A stretch of DNA of 43,206 bases, taken from a bacterium. GTDB lineage: Bacteria > Fidelibacterota > UBA8477 > JABMPR01. Made by a program: the position numbers and the translations under genes. Each line of letters begins with the position of its first letter. Position 1 is the first letter of the stretch. Below the pieces are notes generated by a model that was not told where the DNA came from, did no database searches, and saw only the letters and a list, made by a program, of their open reading frames with translations. Location: positions 1-43,206 of the forward strand of contig JABMPR010000073.1 of assembly GCA_013202895.1 (NCBI GenBank). The letters run 5' to 3'. Below are positions 34,886 through 43,009 of the stretch, in pieces.

Positions 34886-35008
34886 TCAGGATTCTGCTGC
34901 CCGCTCGCGCTTCAATTTTAAAAATTCCTTGATGGGTACGATGATCCACATAACCAGGATAATGAAACCCATTGACCAAATACCCCAGGTGATCCAGTCA
35001 AAATACAT
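34886..35008 (-). CDS. 40-aa single-span membrane peptide, candidate symporter accessory subunit
   Basis: A complete short frame starts at ATG 35008 with an AGGAG site 7 nt upstream and ends with TGA at 34886. The peptide begins MYFDWITWGIWSMGFI, has one hydrophobic helix (about residues 5-25) and a basic tail (KEFLKLKRER) that predicts a cytoplasmic C-terminus. It sits 53 bp before the sodium:solute symporter gene and 35 bp after the DeoR-family gene on the same strand. Small one-helix proteins encoded beside SSS transporters are known as accessory proteins, so a stabilising or regulatory subunit is likely. It is too short for common gene-calling limits and easily missed. Confidence 0.72.
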   Translation of the reverse strand: MYFDWITWGIWSMGFIILVMWIIVPIKEFLKLKRERAAES

Positions 35009-35043
35009 AGTATTACTCCTAATATTTGGCGGTTCGCCAAGTG

Positions 35044-35814
35044 TTAATGCGCAATGATAACTTCCACACCCAGGTTCTCAAGATTGTGTTTAAACCCGGG
35101 GTCTATACCTTCATCGGTGATAAGTTTGCTAATGGCTTCAACTCTGCAGATGTTGGAAAGGCTGCAACGCCCAAACTTACTGGAGTCTGCCACAACGATC
35201 ACTTCACGCGAGATCCCAACCATGATCCGATTCAGGCTGGCTTCTTCTGGATTTGGGGTGGATATGCCATATTCTATATCCAGACCATCCACTCCAATAA
35301 AAAGTTTATCAACAAAATACTTTGACAATAATTCTTCTGCATCTGGTCCCACAAGCGAGAATGATCGTTTTCTGAGAAAACCACCCGTTAGCAGCGTTTG
35401 GACATTCGTGAGAGAAACAGCCGCATATGCAATATTGACTGCGTTTGTAAGGATGGTGATATCAGATTTTTTAGCAAGATGCTGCAAAATCTCGAAGGTT
35501 GTGGTGCCTGAATCAAGGATTATCGAATCTCCATCCTGGATAAGCCCAGCCGCGATTTGAGCGATTTTACGTTTCTCCGACATCCTTAAACGCTGTTTTT
35601 CCATGAGCGGATGATCAAAACCGACATTTTGCTTGAGTAAGGCTCCACCATGGGAGCGATGGATAAGACCCCGTTGTTCTAAATATTTGAGATCATTTCT
35701 GATCGTAACCTCTGAAACGGCATAATCCTTGGCCATATTTTCCACACGGGCGCTGCCCAGTTCATGAATAAGCTCGAGTATGGACTGACGTCGTTCAGTC
35801 GTCTTATTTTTCAT
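35044..35814 (-). CDS. Second DeoR/AgaR-like repressor
   Basis: This 256-aa protein has HTH_DeoR (RRQSILELIHELGSARV ... YAVSEVTIRNDLKYLEQRG) and a DeoRC domain (DGDSIILDSGTTTFEILQHL, ITILTNAVNIAYAAV, LTGGFLRKRSFSLVG, KLFIGVDGLD, DSSKFGR). It is colinear with the 26189-26962 repressor and clearly paralogous. It heads the minus-strand group peptide-symporter-nucleotidyltransferase and is divergent from the acyltransferase/DUF4832 pair. The shared intergenic region has two copies of a 14-bp repeat that is a good operator candidate, so autoregulation and control of both directions are expected. The ligand is probably a phosphorylated (amino)sugar. Confidence 0.87.
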   Translation of the reverse strand: MKNKTTERRQSILELIHELGSARVENMAKDYAVSEVTIRNDLKYLEQRGLIHRSHGGALLKQNVGFDHPLMEKQRLRMSEKRKIAQIAAGLIQDGDSIILDSGTTTFEILQHLAKKSDITILTNAVNIAYAAVSLTNVQTLLTGGFLRKRSFSLVGPDAEELLSKYFVDKLFIGVDGLDIEYGISTPNPEEASLNRIMVGISREVIVVADSSKFGRCSLSNICRVEAISKLITDEGIDPGFKHNLENLGVEVIIAH

Positions 35815-35845
35815 AATTCACACTTAGTCCAAAGAATTGATAAAT

Positions 35846-35891
35846 GACTTTCATTATCTTTCGTATTAACATAAATTACTTTCATTATCTT
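35846..35891. promoter_or_regulatory. Duplicated operator candidate for the DeoR/AgaR-like repressor
   Basis: ACTTTCATTATCTT occurs at 35847-35860 and again, identically, at 35878-35891. The copies are 31 bp apart, about three helical turns. The first copy continues as TTTCGTATT, so TTTC recurs 10 bp apart. This resembles the published enterobacterial AgaR box, which is built from TTTCRTTTY-like words. It lies between divergent genes, one of them the DeoR gene itself. Confidence 0.65.
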
Positions 35892-35977
35892 ATCAAGTAT
35901 TAATAGCTTGGTTCTATGCTCGAATTATGAAATGGCAATATTTTCTGTTCAAAATATGAAATTTGAAAGGATTGATC

Positions 35978-37093
35978 ATGACGGAAACTGATGTGGCTTC
36001 AGGCAGTATTGAAAATGAGCGCCTTCTGTCCCTGGATGTATTTCGTGGGATAACCATGTTTTTACTCATAGGTGAAACAACACTGTTTTACGATCATTGG
36101 TTGGAGATAAGCGGAGAAGGGGGTGTTTTGCACGCTCTGGCGCTTCAATTTCATCATCACCCCTGGAATGGTCTCAGATTCTGGGACCTGATCCAACCAT
36201 TTTTCATGTTCATAGTTGGTGTATCCATGCCATTTTCTTTTGGTGCTCGCTGGGCAAAGGGGCATACCTGGAAAAAAACCCTGAAACATGCATTGATTCG
36301 TTCAGCAATTTTGCTCTTTCTCGGGTGGGCTCTGTATTGTATTGGACCGGGGAAAATAACATTCGAGCTTTGGAATGTACTCGCTCAACTTTCGTTCACC
36401 TATCTTCTGGCATTCCTCATCATGCGCAAGGATTTGAAAATACAATTTGCCATTTCTCTGGGAATTCTGCTCTTGACGGAGCTTCTATTCCGGACCTGGT
36501 CAATGGCGGGATATGATCAGGCATTCGTCCCTGATAAAAATTTTGGTGCCTGGGTTGATATGCTCCTCATGGGCAAACTCTCAGGTGGTCATTGGCTGGC
36601 TTTTAATGCAGTCCCCAGCAGTGCACATACTATTTGGGGTGTTCTGGCTGGCATCATTTTAAAAAGTGAGCGTGACTGGATGGGAAAACTGAAGATCCTG
36701 GTCATTGCCGGGCTGGTTATGCTGGTCGTTGGGTATGGTCTAAATCCCATCACCCCCATAATTAAAAGAATCTGTACTTCCTCATTCATTTTAGCATCAG
36801 GTGGCTGGTCCCTGCTTACGCTTGCCTTCCTGTATTGGCTAATAGATGTGCGTAAAACAGGATCCTGGCTATTCTTCTTTGCCATCGTTGGGATGAATCC
36901 ATTATTCATTTATCTATTCACATTAACCGGTGGATCTGAATGGTTTCAGCAGATCATTCATCCATTTGTTCACGGAATTCTTGCCTTTACACCCCGGGGA
37001 TTTATCCTGACTATTGAATCCTTTACGATCTGGGGTATGCTCTGGGCGCTTACCTATTGGCTTTATAGACAAAAAATCTTCATTCGCATTTAA
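35978..37093 (+). CDS. NagX / HGSNAT-like membrane acyltransferase (DUF5009-like)
   Basis: The start is ATG 35978, preceded by AAAGGA 6 nt upstream; the frame also opens at a TTG 15 bp earlier. The 371-aa protein has about ten transmembrane helices and the family N-terminus RLLSLDVFRGITMFLLIGE, then FWDLIQPFFMFIVGVSMPFSF, HTIWGVLAGIIL and GMNPLFIYLF. Human HGSNAT acetylates the terminal glucosamine of heparan sulphate across the membrane; bacterial NagX relatives occur in amino-sugar loci. Here it may N-acetylate galactosamine residues or free amino sugar at the membrane. It is divergent from the DeoR gene, follows the duplicated operator and is 14 bp upstream of the Tat-exported DUF4832-like gene. 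Confidence 0.78.
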   Translation: MTETDVASGSIENERLLSLDVFRGITMFLLIGETTLFYDHWLEISGEGGVLHALALQFHHHPWNGLRFWDLIQPFFMFIVGVSMPFSFGARWAKGHTWKKTLKHALIRSAILLFLGWALYCIGPGKITFELWNVLAQLSFTYLLAFLIMRKDLKIQFAISLGILLLTELLFRTWSMAGYDQAFVPDKNFGAWVDMLLMGKLSGGHWLAFNAVPSSAHTIWGVLAGIILKSERDWMGKLKILVIAGLVMLVVGYGLNPITPIIKRICTSSFILASGGWSLLTLAFLYWLIDVRKTGSWLFFFAIVGMNPLFIYLFTLTGGSEWFQQIIHPFVHGILAFTPRGFILTIESFTIWGMLWALTYWLYRQKIFIRI

Positions 37094-37107
37094 ACAGAGG
37101 GGAAATT

Positions 37108-38649
37108 ATGGATCGACGAACATTTATAAAAGCGACTACCAGCCTGGCTGCATTGGCTGGTGTTGGTATCCGCGATGCGCAGGGATTTATTCCAGCTCAC
37201 AATTGGGATGGTTATGACTTTGGGCCTGGTCCTGAAGTGAATGATCGTCTAAACCAGGGTCCCTTCCCCATCTATGCCCCGGAAGAGGTCGTTCCAAATA
37301 GCGAGGTTGTCATGGCAACCACACCCTCGGATAAGCTGATATCGAATTTCGGCATGGGGATGACGACCTATCTTTGTGATGAAGCTGGACCGGCAAAACG
37401 TGCTGGAGAAGATTTACAAACTTCCCTTGAAAAACTCATCAAACTGGACCTGGGACAGAAATTGTATATTCGTCTGGATTGGCGCGACATTCAGTCAAAG
37501 GCAGGTCGTCTGGATCTTTGCGACCACTGGCGGATTGCTTTTGATCTTGCCCAAAAATATGGGAAGCGTATCGGGATTCGTGTTCAACTCATGAGTCCGG
37601 TCATCGAGCCCCATTCGGTACCAGACTTTTTAGCGGCCAAGATCCCCTTTGTTAAATTAGGCAAGACCAAGGAAATAGGCATCAAGGGCAAGACCCATTA
37701 TGCTCCGCGCTACGATCACCCTGAATTTCTCAAAGCTTTTAAAGAGCTGGATGACCTCCTTGCTGCTGAATATAATGGTCATCCAAATATCGAATTTGTA
37801 GATACCTGTATGTACGGTTTCTGGGGTGAAGGTCACACTTGGCCATTCGAATCTAATCCCTTTCCCGATTATCAGACCGCTGAAAAGACCAATCTCGAAA
37901 TGTTCAACCATCAGCTGCAAAATTGGACACGAACTCCGCTAGTCACGAATACTCAGCCAGATTGGAGTCGGGTTGGTAATTCTGAGGTTCTTGATCGCAC
38001 CATCAGAACTCACAATTGGCTACGGACTGATACCATTTTCATAGAAAATATGCAGGTAGAATCTTTGAGCAATCGTCCTCCCTGGGTTGCAACCGTCCTT
38101 GAAAAAGGAATGTCGGATGGGTCACCCAAATCTCTGAGAATCAATGAAGGAATACCCATTTCTGACAGTGTTTTCTACCATTTTAAGGATATCGGCGCCC
38201 ATTATGGCTCATTATGGAACTGGCACAAGATTCAGGCTGAACGCATCCTGAACTATTATAATCAGTTTCCAAATGCCATTGATGATCTCGCCAGAAATAT
38301 TGGTTATCGGGTAAGACCTTCCTGGATATGGCATTATGAAAAGAATGGAATTCCTGGAATTATCCTCGGCATGGTAAATGACGGTGTGGCTGGTGTCCCC
38401 GGAGTCTTGCGGCTCACTGTCACCAATGACGCGGGTCAAGTCCTGAGCAGTGGCTGTCTTGATCCTGGCTATCCCCTACCTAAGAAGGTTCGCCAGGCAC
38501 AATTGGTACTACCTAAAGGAACTGATTGGAAGGGTCTGAGAGTCAAAGCCGAAATTGAGGTTAAGGGTCAGAAATACCCGGTCAACTGGGCATGCCAGCA
38601 AGCTGTGAATCAAGATGGGAGTTTGACACTTAAGCCAAATCTTCGCTAA
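37108..38649 (+). CDS. Tat-exported DUF4832-like putative glycosidase
   Basis: This 513-aa protein has a short Tat signal (MDRRTFIKATTSLAALAG, RR at 3-4) and no lipobox. A TIM-barrel-like region (YIRLDWRDIQSKAGRLDL, GIRVQLMSP, FVDTCMYGFWGEGHTW at 230-245) is followed by IGYRVRPSWIWHYEKNG and a beta-sandwich. The GFWGE block (Glu241) and the downstream GYR motif mirror the two DUF4874/DUF4832 proteins in this window, although overall similarity is low. Tat export suggests folding or cofactor loading before transport. A strong AGAGGGG ribosome site precedes the ATG. It is cotranscribed with the acyltransferase under the duplicated operator. Activity unknown; a glycoside hydrolase acting on an amino-sugar polymer is a reasonable guess. 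Confidence 0.7.
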   Translation: MDRRTFIKATTSLAALAGVGIRDAQGFIPAHNWDGYDFGPGPEVNDRLNQGPFPIYAPEEVVPNSEVVMATTPSDKLISNFGMGMTTYLCDEAGPAKRAGEDLQTSLEKLIKLDLGQKLYIRLDWRDIQSKAGRLDLCDHWRIAFDLAQKYGKRIGIRVQLMSPVIEPHSVPDFLAAKIPFVKLGKTKEIGIKGKTHYAPRYDHPEFLKAFKELDDLLAAEYNGHPNIEFVDTCMYGFWGEGHTWPFESNPFPDYQTAEKTNLEMFNHQLQNWTRTPLVTNTQPDWSRVGNSEVLDRTIRTHNWLRTDTIFIENMQVESLSNRPPWVATVLEKGMSDGSPKSLRINEGIPISDSVFYHFKDIGAHYGSLWNWHKIQAERILNYYNQFPNAIDDLARNIGYRVRPSWIWHYEKNGIPGIILGMVNDGVAGVPGVLRLTVTNDAGQVLSSGCLDPGYPLPKKVRQAQLVLPKGTDWKGLRVKAEIEVKGQKYPVNWACQQAVNQDGSLTLKPNLR

Positions 38650-38879
38650 AACTGTTTAACCACTTAGATTGAGACGTTCCACAGCTGGGTCAATAGGTCA
38701 TAAATGAGTCGGAAAAGTATGTCCTTTAGGAATTAATAGAACGAAGACAATCTATTCCGATTATTATGCTTGTCTGATCCACCCTCCCCCCTCATTGAGC
38801 AGCGTCATTAATTCCATTATTTTTTCTTGTGATTAAATTATACGTTTTGTTTTTTTCAAACATTCCATATATTGAATAC

Positions 38880-40598
38880 ATGCAAAATATTCCAGCAGTC
38901 GCAGATCAATCCACGACTCAAATTTTCCTGCAATCCGCTGAACGCTGGACCGATAAGATTCGGTGGCAAATCCCTACTACACAAGGCTGGGACCCCATTA
39001 CCTGGAAGACGTATCGAAATAATGTGTGTTGTGTAGCAGCCTACATACAGCATGAGGGTTATGCCAATCCCGACAAAATCGGTATTATTGCACATAACTC
39101 CCTGAATTGGATTTATGCTGCAATGGGTGTGATGATTTCGACAGCTATTTTGGTTCCCATCTATGCCGGAAATACAACTGACCAGACCCTGTTTATGATC
39201 AAGCACTCAGATATGCAGGTCCTGATCATAGGTTCAGCAGAGCTGGCTCAGAAACTTATTGACGCCGGACTTGAAACATCTGATGTTCGTCTGATCATCC
39301 TGCTTGATGGAGATCCAGCCGACTGCAATACATCCCTGCCTGTCTATCAGTTTGAGGATGTCTCAGCCACGGGATCACAAATTTTATCCCAACAACCCGA
39401 TCTTATTAACGAACTGGCCCAAAATCCTCGCATGGATGATATCGCCTATATGATCTACACCTCCGGTACCACCGGAAAGCCGAAAGGCGTTCCCCTCTCC
39501 CACCGCAACCTAGCAGTATCCACCAAGGACTGGATCACGGTCAATGGATCTCTGATTCCTGAAAATGTCATAGATATTCACTGGTTACCTAACTCCCACA
39601 TTTACGGCTGGGGAGCTATCGGTCTTGGAAACCTGTTTGGATTTGAAAGTTTTCTGGCATCTCCCCTCAATGTTTTGAACCTGCTGCCCGATCTGAAACC
39701 CAACATATTCCTGAGCGTACCCGCCTATTATGAAAAACTTTATCTCATCGCTCTGAATTGCAGCAATGACAAAGCACAGCAAATTAAAAAGCTCTGTGAA
39801 CTCTGCGGTGGAAAACTGCACTTTATGCTTTCAGGTGGTGCAGGATTGAAGCTAGAGATCAAAGAATTTTTTCTGGAAGCGGGTATGTGGATCACCGAAG
39901 GTTACGGCCTCAGCGAATGCTCACCCACTCTGACAATGAACCACAAGGACGACTATCGCTTTGATTCTGTGGGCAAAGCCTTCCCCTCTGTTCAGTTAAA
40001 ATTGGCAGCCGATGGTGAAATCCTGGCAAAAGGTGAAAATGTCTTTAAAGGCTACTATAAAGATCCTGATGCGACTAAAAAGTGCTTTACCGCAGATGGC
40101 TGGTTCCAGACCGGTGATCTGGGCAAATGGCTGGAGGGTGGTTTTCTTGAAATAATTGATCGCAAAAAGGATATTATTGTTACCAGCGGAGGCAAGAATA
40201 TAGCCCCACAGCGTATCGAGAGAATGTTTGTTGACAATCCCCTTATAGAACATATAATCACCTATGGTAGTGGCAAAAAGTACATTGTTGCCATAATAAC
40301 CCTAAACGAAAGCAGTATTCACCAGCGCCTGGAGCTTGATGAACCTGGTCCTTCAGAGTGGAGTAAATTGATCAGACGACCTGATGTGATGGGTCTTGTT
40401 CAAGAGGCTGTGGATCATGTCAATCTCGATCTGGCTTCATATGAAACAATTAAATATTTTCATATTAGCTGGGACCATTTCAGCCCGGAAAATAATCTGC
40501 TAACCGCAGCCTTAAAACCACGTCGAAAAGCCGCTATCCAGAGATACCAGGATCAATTAGATGAATTGTATGTATTGCAGACAAATACAACTTCGTAA
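38880..40598 (+). CDS. AMP-dependent acyl-CoA synthetase (long-chain fatty-acid CoA ligase-like)
   Basis: The start is set at ATG 38880 (MQNIPAVADQSTTQIF), which matches family N-termini; the frame extends to a GTG at 38829 without a good ribosome site. The 572-aa product carries the ANL motifs YTSGTTGKPKGVPLSHRNL (A3), TEGYGLSECSP (A5), GWFQTGDLGKW (A7) and DRKKDIIVTSGGKNIAPQRIE (A8). The final lysine-containing block is LKPRRKAAIQRY rather than the common LTPTLKxxR. The enzyme activates a carboxylic acid to acyl-AMP, then acyl-CoA. It heads a plus-strand operon with a GbsR/MarR regulator, an alpha/beta hydrolase and a KAS III-like enzyme, so lipid or acyl metabolism is the theme, unrelated to the sugar locus. 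The 38650-38879 gap shows no feature. Confidence 0.88.
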   Translation: MQNIPAVADQSTTQIFLQSAERWTDKIRWQIPTTQGWDPITWKTYRNNVCCVAAYIQHEGYANPDKIGIIAHNSLNWIYAAMGVMISTAILVPIYAGNTTDQTLFMIKHSDMQVLIIGSAELAQKLIDAGLETSDVRLIILLDGDPADCNTSLPVYQFEDVSATGSQILSQQPDLINELAQNPRMDDIAYMIYTSGTTGKPKGVPLSHRNLAVSTKDWITVNGSLIPENVIDIHWLPNSHIYGWGAIGLGNLFGFESFLASPLNVLNLLPDLKPNIFLSVPAYYEKLYLIALNCSNDKAQQIKKLCELCGGKLHFMLSGGAGLKLEIKEFFLEAGMWITEGYGLSECSPTLTMNHKDDYRFDSVGKAFPSVQLKLAADGEILAKGENVFKGYYKDPDATKKCFTADGWFQTGDLGKWLEGGFLEIIDRKKDIIVTSGGKNIAPQRIERMFVDNPLIEHIITYGSGKKYIVAIITLNESSIHQRLELDEPGPSEWSKLIRRPDVMGLVQEAVDHVNLDLASYETIKYFHISWDHFSPENNLLTAALKPRRKAAIQRYQDQLDELYVLQTNTTS

Positions 40599-40614
40599 AA
40601 AGTGAGCGAACAAT

Positions 40615-41073
40615 ATGAATGATATCGTAACTGATTCCATAGCCCAACTCATGACTGATTTTGGAAATGCCTATGCAGCTTTTGGGCAGCCGCGAATAAG
40701 GGGTCGAATCGTCGGTCTGCTCTTGTCCAGTCCTGAACCACTCTCCCTGGATGCAATTGTTGAGGCACTTCAAGCGAGCAAGGGACCGGTTAGTATGGAG
40801 ACCCGCCAATTGAAGGAATTCGGACTGATTCGCAACCTTAATAAGCCCCGCGACCGAAAGGTTTATTATGAAATTGCTGAACACCCCATTTCCCTTGCTG
40901 CACGCAGGAACCTTTCGCTAATTGGCGAAAACCAGAAAATCTCAAAGACTTATCTGGAGACCGAAGGGCTTGATCCCATCGTTGAGAGGCGTTTCCAGCG
41001 TATGCTGGAATTCCATTCTCGTCTCCATGGCATATTCAAAGAATTTATTGATGAGTGGGAAGCTGAATTATGA
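40615..41073 (+). CDS. GbsR/MarR-family transcriptional regulator
   Basis: This 152-aa protein begins with a helix (AQLMTDFGNAYAAFGQPRI) and has a winged helix (RGRIVGLLLSSPEPLSLDAIVEALQASKGPVSMETRQLKEFGLIRNL, about 28-75) with a beta wing KPRDRKVYYEI, then a helical C-terminus for dimerisation. This is the GbsR-like branch of MarR (compare the start 'FG.P...GRI.GLLL'). It lies 16 bp after the ligase gene, and its stop overlaps the hydrolase start (ATGA), so it probably controls its own operon, possibly in response to acyl or lipid ligands. Confidence 0.83.
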   Translation: MNDIVTDSIAQLMTDFGNAYAAFGQPRIRGRIVGLLLSSPEPLSLDAIVEALQASKGPVSMETRQLKEFGLIRNLNKPRDRKVYYEIAEHPISLAARRNLSLIGENQKISKTYLETEGLDPIVERRFQRMLEFHSRLHGIFKEFIDEWEAEL

Positions 41074-42011
41074 GTTTTAGAATCGTTTTTATCATCCTGG
41101 CTAGTCTGCTCATAGCCCAGTGTGGATCGGACATTGATGCAAATACTGAAATAAAAATGGAAGGAATCACATTTAGTCATATGAAATATCCTTATCCAGA
41201 ACAGTCATTTAATTTCAGAGGGCACAATGTTGTATATATCGACTCGGGCAGCGGACCGCCATTGGTCTTCCTCCATGGACAAGCCTCGGATTTACTGAAT
41301 TTCGATCCAGTTTTCTCCCTATTTGATTCTGAGTTCCGCGTTATTGCTGTTGATTATCCTGGATTTGGCAAATCCGATAAACCTGAGATATCTTTCAGCG
41401 AAGACTTCATGGTGGATATGCTGGATAGCCTTTTTGAGGTAACCAACATTGAATCCGCTACACTGATTGGTCACAGTTATGGTGGCTATATCAGTATGCT
41501 GTATGGTTCGGCTCGACCGGATCGTGTAAATTCCATGGTCCTGATAAGTCCTGCAGGAATACAGAAATTCAATTCCTTCATGAGTGCCGCCATGAGAAAA
41601 GGATTCACAGTTGAAGCCATCATGAAAACGAGTCTAAGAAAAGCAATGCAGAACTATCATAACAGCAGCGTGAATTGGAGTCCGGATATGGAAACCTATG
41701 CCTTGCGCAGGGTAGCACTCTTAACCGAAGGCGGTGAAGAATATCGAAGCTATGCCCATGCCATGGTACAGGCAATGGAGTTAATGCTAAATACCAGCGT
41801 TCGAGATAGAATCGGAGCACAAGCATTACCGACCCTGATCCTGTGGGGCACAAAAGATCCATTGATACCATTGAAGGTGGCCCAGGAGACGCTCCAATTT
41901 ATACCCGGCGCCCAACTCGAGACCATCGAGAAATGTGGTCATTTCCCCATGCTGGAATACCCCCTGGAGTTCCATCGCATCGTCGAAGCATTTCTTAAGG
42001 GGATATCATGA
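41070..42011 (+). CDS. Alpha/beta-hydrolase lipoprotein
   Basis: This 313-aa protein has a lipoprotein signal (ILASLLIAQC, Cys18), so it acts outside the cytoplasm. The fold is recognised from LVFLHGQASD (oxyanion loop), VIAVDYPGFGKSDKP, the nucleophile elbow GHSYGG (Ser136), LILWGTKDPLIP (Asp) and EKCGHFPMLE (His). It is likely an esterase or lipase of unknown substrate. Its ATG overlaps the regulator stop and its TGA overlaps the KAS III start (both 4 bp), giving tight translational coupling in the acyl-metabolism operon. Confidence 0.85.
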   Translation: MSFRIVFIILASLLIAQCGSDIDANTEIKMEGITFSHMKYPYPEQSFNFRGHNVVYIDSGSGPPLVFLHGQASDLLNFDPVFSLFDSEFRVIAVDYPGFGKSDKPEISFSEDFMVDMLDSLFEVTNIESATLIGHSYGGYISMLYGSARPDRVNSMVLISPAGIQKFNSFMSAAMRKGFTVEAIMKTSLRKAMQNYHNSSVNWSPDMETYALRRVALLTEGGEEYRSYAHAMVQAMELMLNTSVRDRIGAQALPTLILWGTKDPLIPLKVAQETLQFIPGAQLETIEKCGHFPMLEYPLEFHRIVEAFLKGIS

Positions 42012-42994
42012 AGCGGTTTGCCCGGATAATTGGAACGGGTCACTATGCTCCCCAGCGGATTATGAAGAACGCCGAGTTCTCAGCCATCCTGGGTGAGGAC
42101 ATCGAGGAGTTTGTCGGCGGAAAACTCAATATTTTTGAGCGTAGAATCATGGCGGAGGATGAAAGTCCTGCCACCATGGCGGTTCAGGCAGCCCAGTCTG
42201 CTCTGGAGGCAGCAGGTATCAAGGCAGAAGATCTGGATTTGTTGATTGTCGCCACCGATACACCAGAAACTATTTCACCGGCCACATCTTCTAAGGTTCA
42301 ACACCTCCTGGGTGCCCGGAATGCTGGAACATTTGACGTGAATTGTGCCTGCGCCGCATTTGTAACCGGGGTGGATATTGCCGCTAAATACATAGGTAGC
42401 GATGAACAATATGAACATATCCTGGTGGTTGCTACATATGGTATGACCCGCTTCCTTGATTTTCATGATCGTTACACCGCAACCATATTTGCTGATGGAG
42501 CAGGTGCCGTAATTCTCCAAGCACAGGAAAAACCTGGTTTCCTGGCATCCAAACTGATCGCTGATGGCAGTTATCATGACTATATGGGCATCTACGCTGG
42601 TGGAGCACAGAATCCTATTACTCCAGAACGAATGGAGAGAGGTGAACATCAGGTCCGTTTTGTAAAAAAATTCCCAGAGGATACAAATTCAATTCACTGG
42701 CCAGTCCTGATAAGGGATATCCTTGGTCGAATAGGAAAAGTCGAATCAGATATTGATTTTGTACTCTTCACTCAAATTAATATTGGCACCATCCAGGAGG
42801 TAATGAAGGAACTGGGCTTACCGTGGGAAAAGACCCATACTATCATGGATCATTATGGGTACACAGGTTCAGCCTGCATCCCCATGGCTCTAGATGAAGT
42901 TATGCGAGCGAACCGGATTCAGGATGGAGATCTTGTCCTCTTAGTCGGATCAGGTGGTGGATATGCCATGGGTGCAATTGCTTTTAACTGGTAA
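42008..42994 (+). CDS. Atypical KAS III (FabH-like) ketoacyl synthase
   Basis: This 328-aa protein has the FabH/thiolase fold: IIGTGHYAPQRIMKN, the nucleophile block DVNCACAAFVTGV (Cys115), and the C-terminal GDLVLLVGSGGGYAMGAIAF. The two other catalytic positions of FabH are changed: where the His block PHQAN is expected there is FTQIN (Thr255), and where GNTSAA is expected there is GYTGSA (Tyr285). It may therefore perform acyl transfer or a different condensation rather than decarboxylative priming. The partner genes (acyl ligase, hydrolase) suggest a specialised acyl product. It overlaps the hydrolase gene by 4 bp. Confidence 0.82.
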   Translation: MKRFARIIGTGHYAPQRIMKNAEFSAILGEDIEEFVGGKLNIFERRIMAEDESPATMAVQAAQSALEAAGIKAEDLDLLIVATDTPETISPATSSKVQHLLGARNAGTFDVNCACAAFVTGVDIAAKYIGSDEQYEHILVVATYGMTRFLDFHDRYTATIFADGAGAVILQAQEKPGFLASKLIADGSYHDYMGIYAGGAQNPITPERMERGEHQVRFVKKFPEDTNSIHWPVLIRDILGRIGKVESDIDFVLFTQINIGTIQEVMKELGLPWEKTHTIMDHYGYTGSACIPMALDEVMRANRIQDGDLVLLVGSGGGYAMGAIAFNW

Positions 42995-43009
42995 GAGAGG
43001 GATTCTGCT

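Noticed and set aside
38650-38879. Possible small gene or riboswitch in the 230-bp gap before the acyl ligase
   Set aside because: No frame with a ribosome site, no strong hairpin and no recognisable motif was found.
38880-42994. Calling the acyl operon a true oleABCD hydrocarbon cluster
   Set aside because: No OleD-type SDR is seen, the hydrolase carries a lipoprotein signal, and the ligase looks like a standard long-chain acyl-CoA synthetase.
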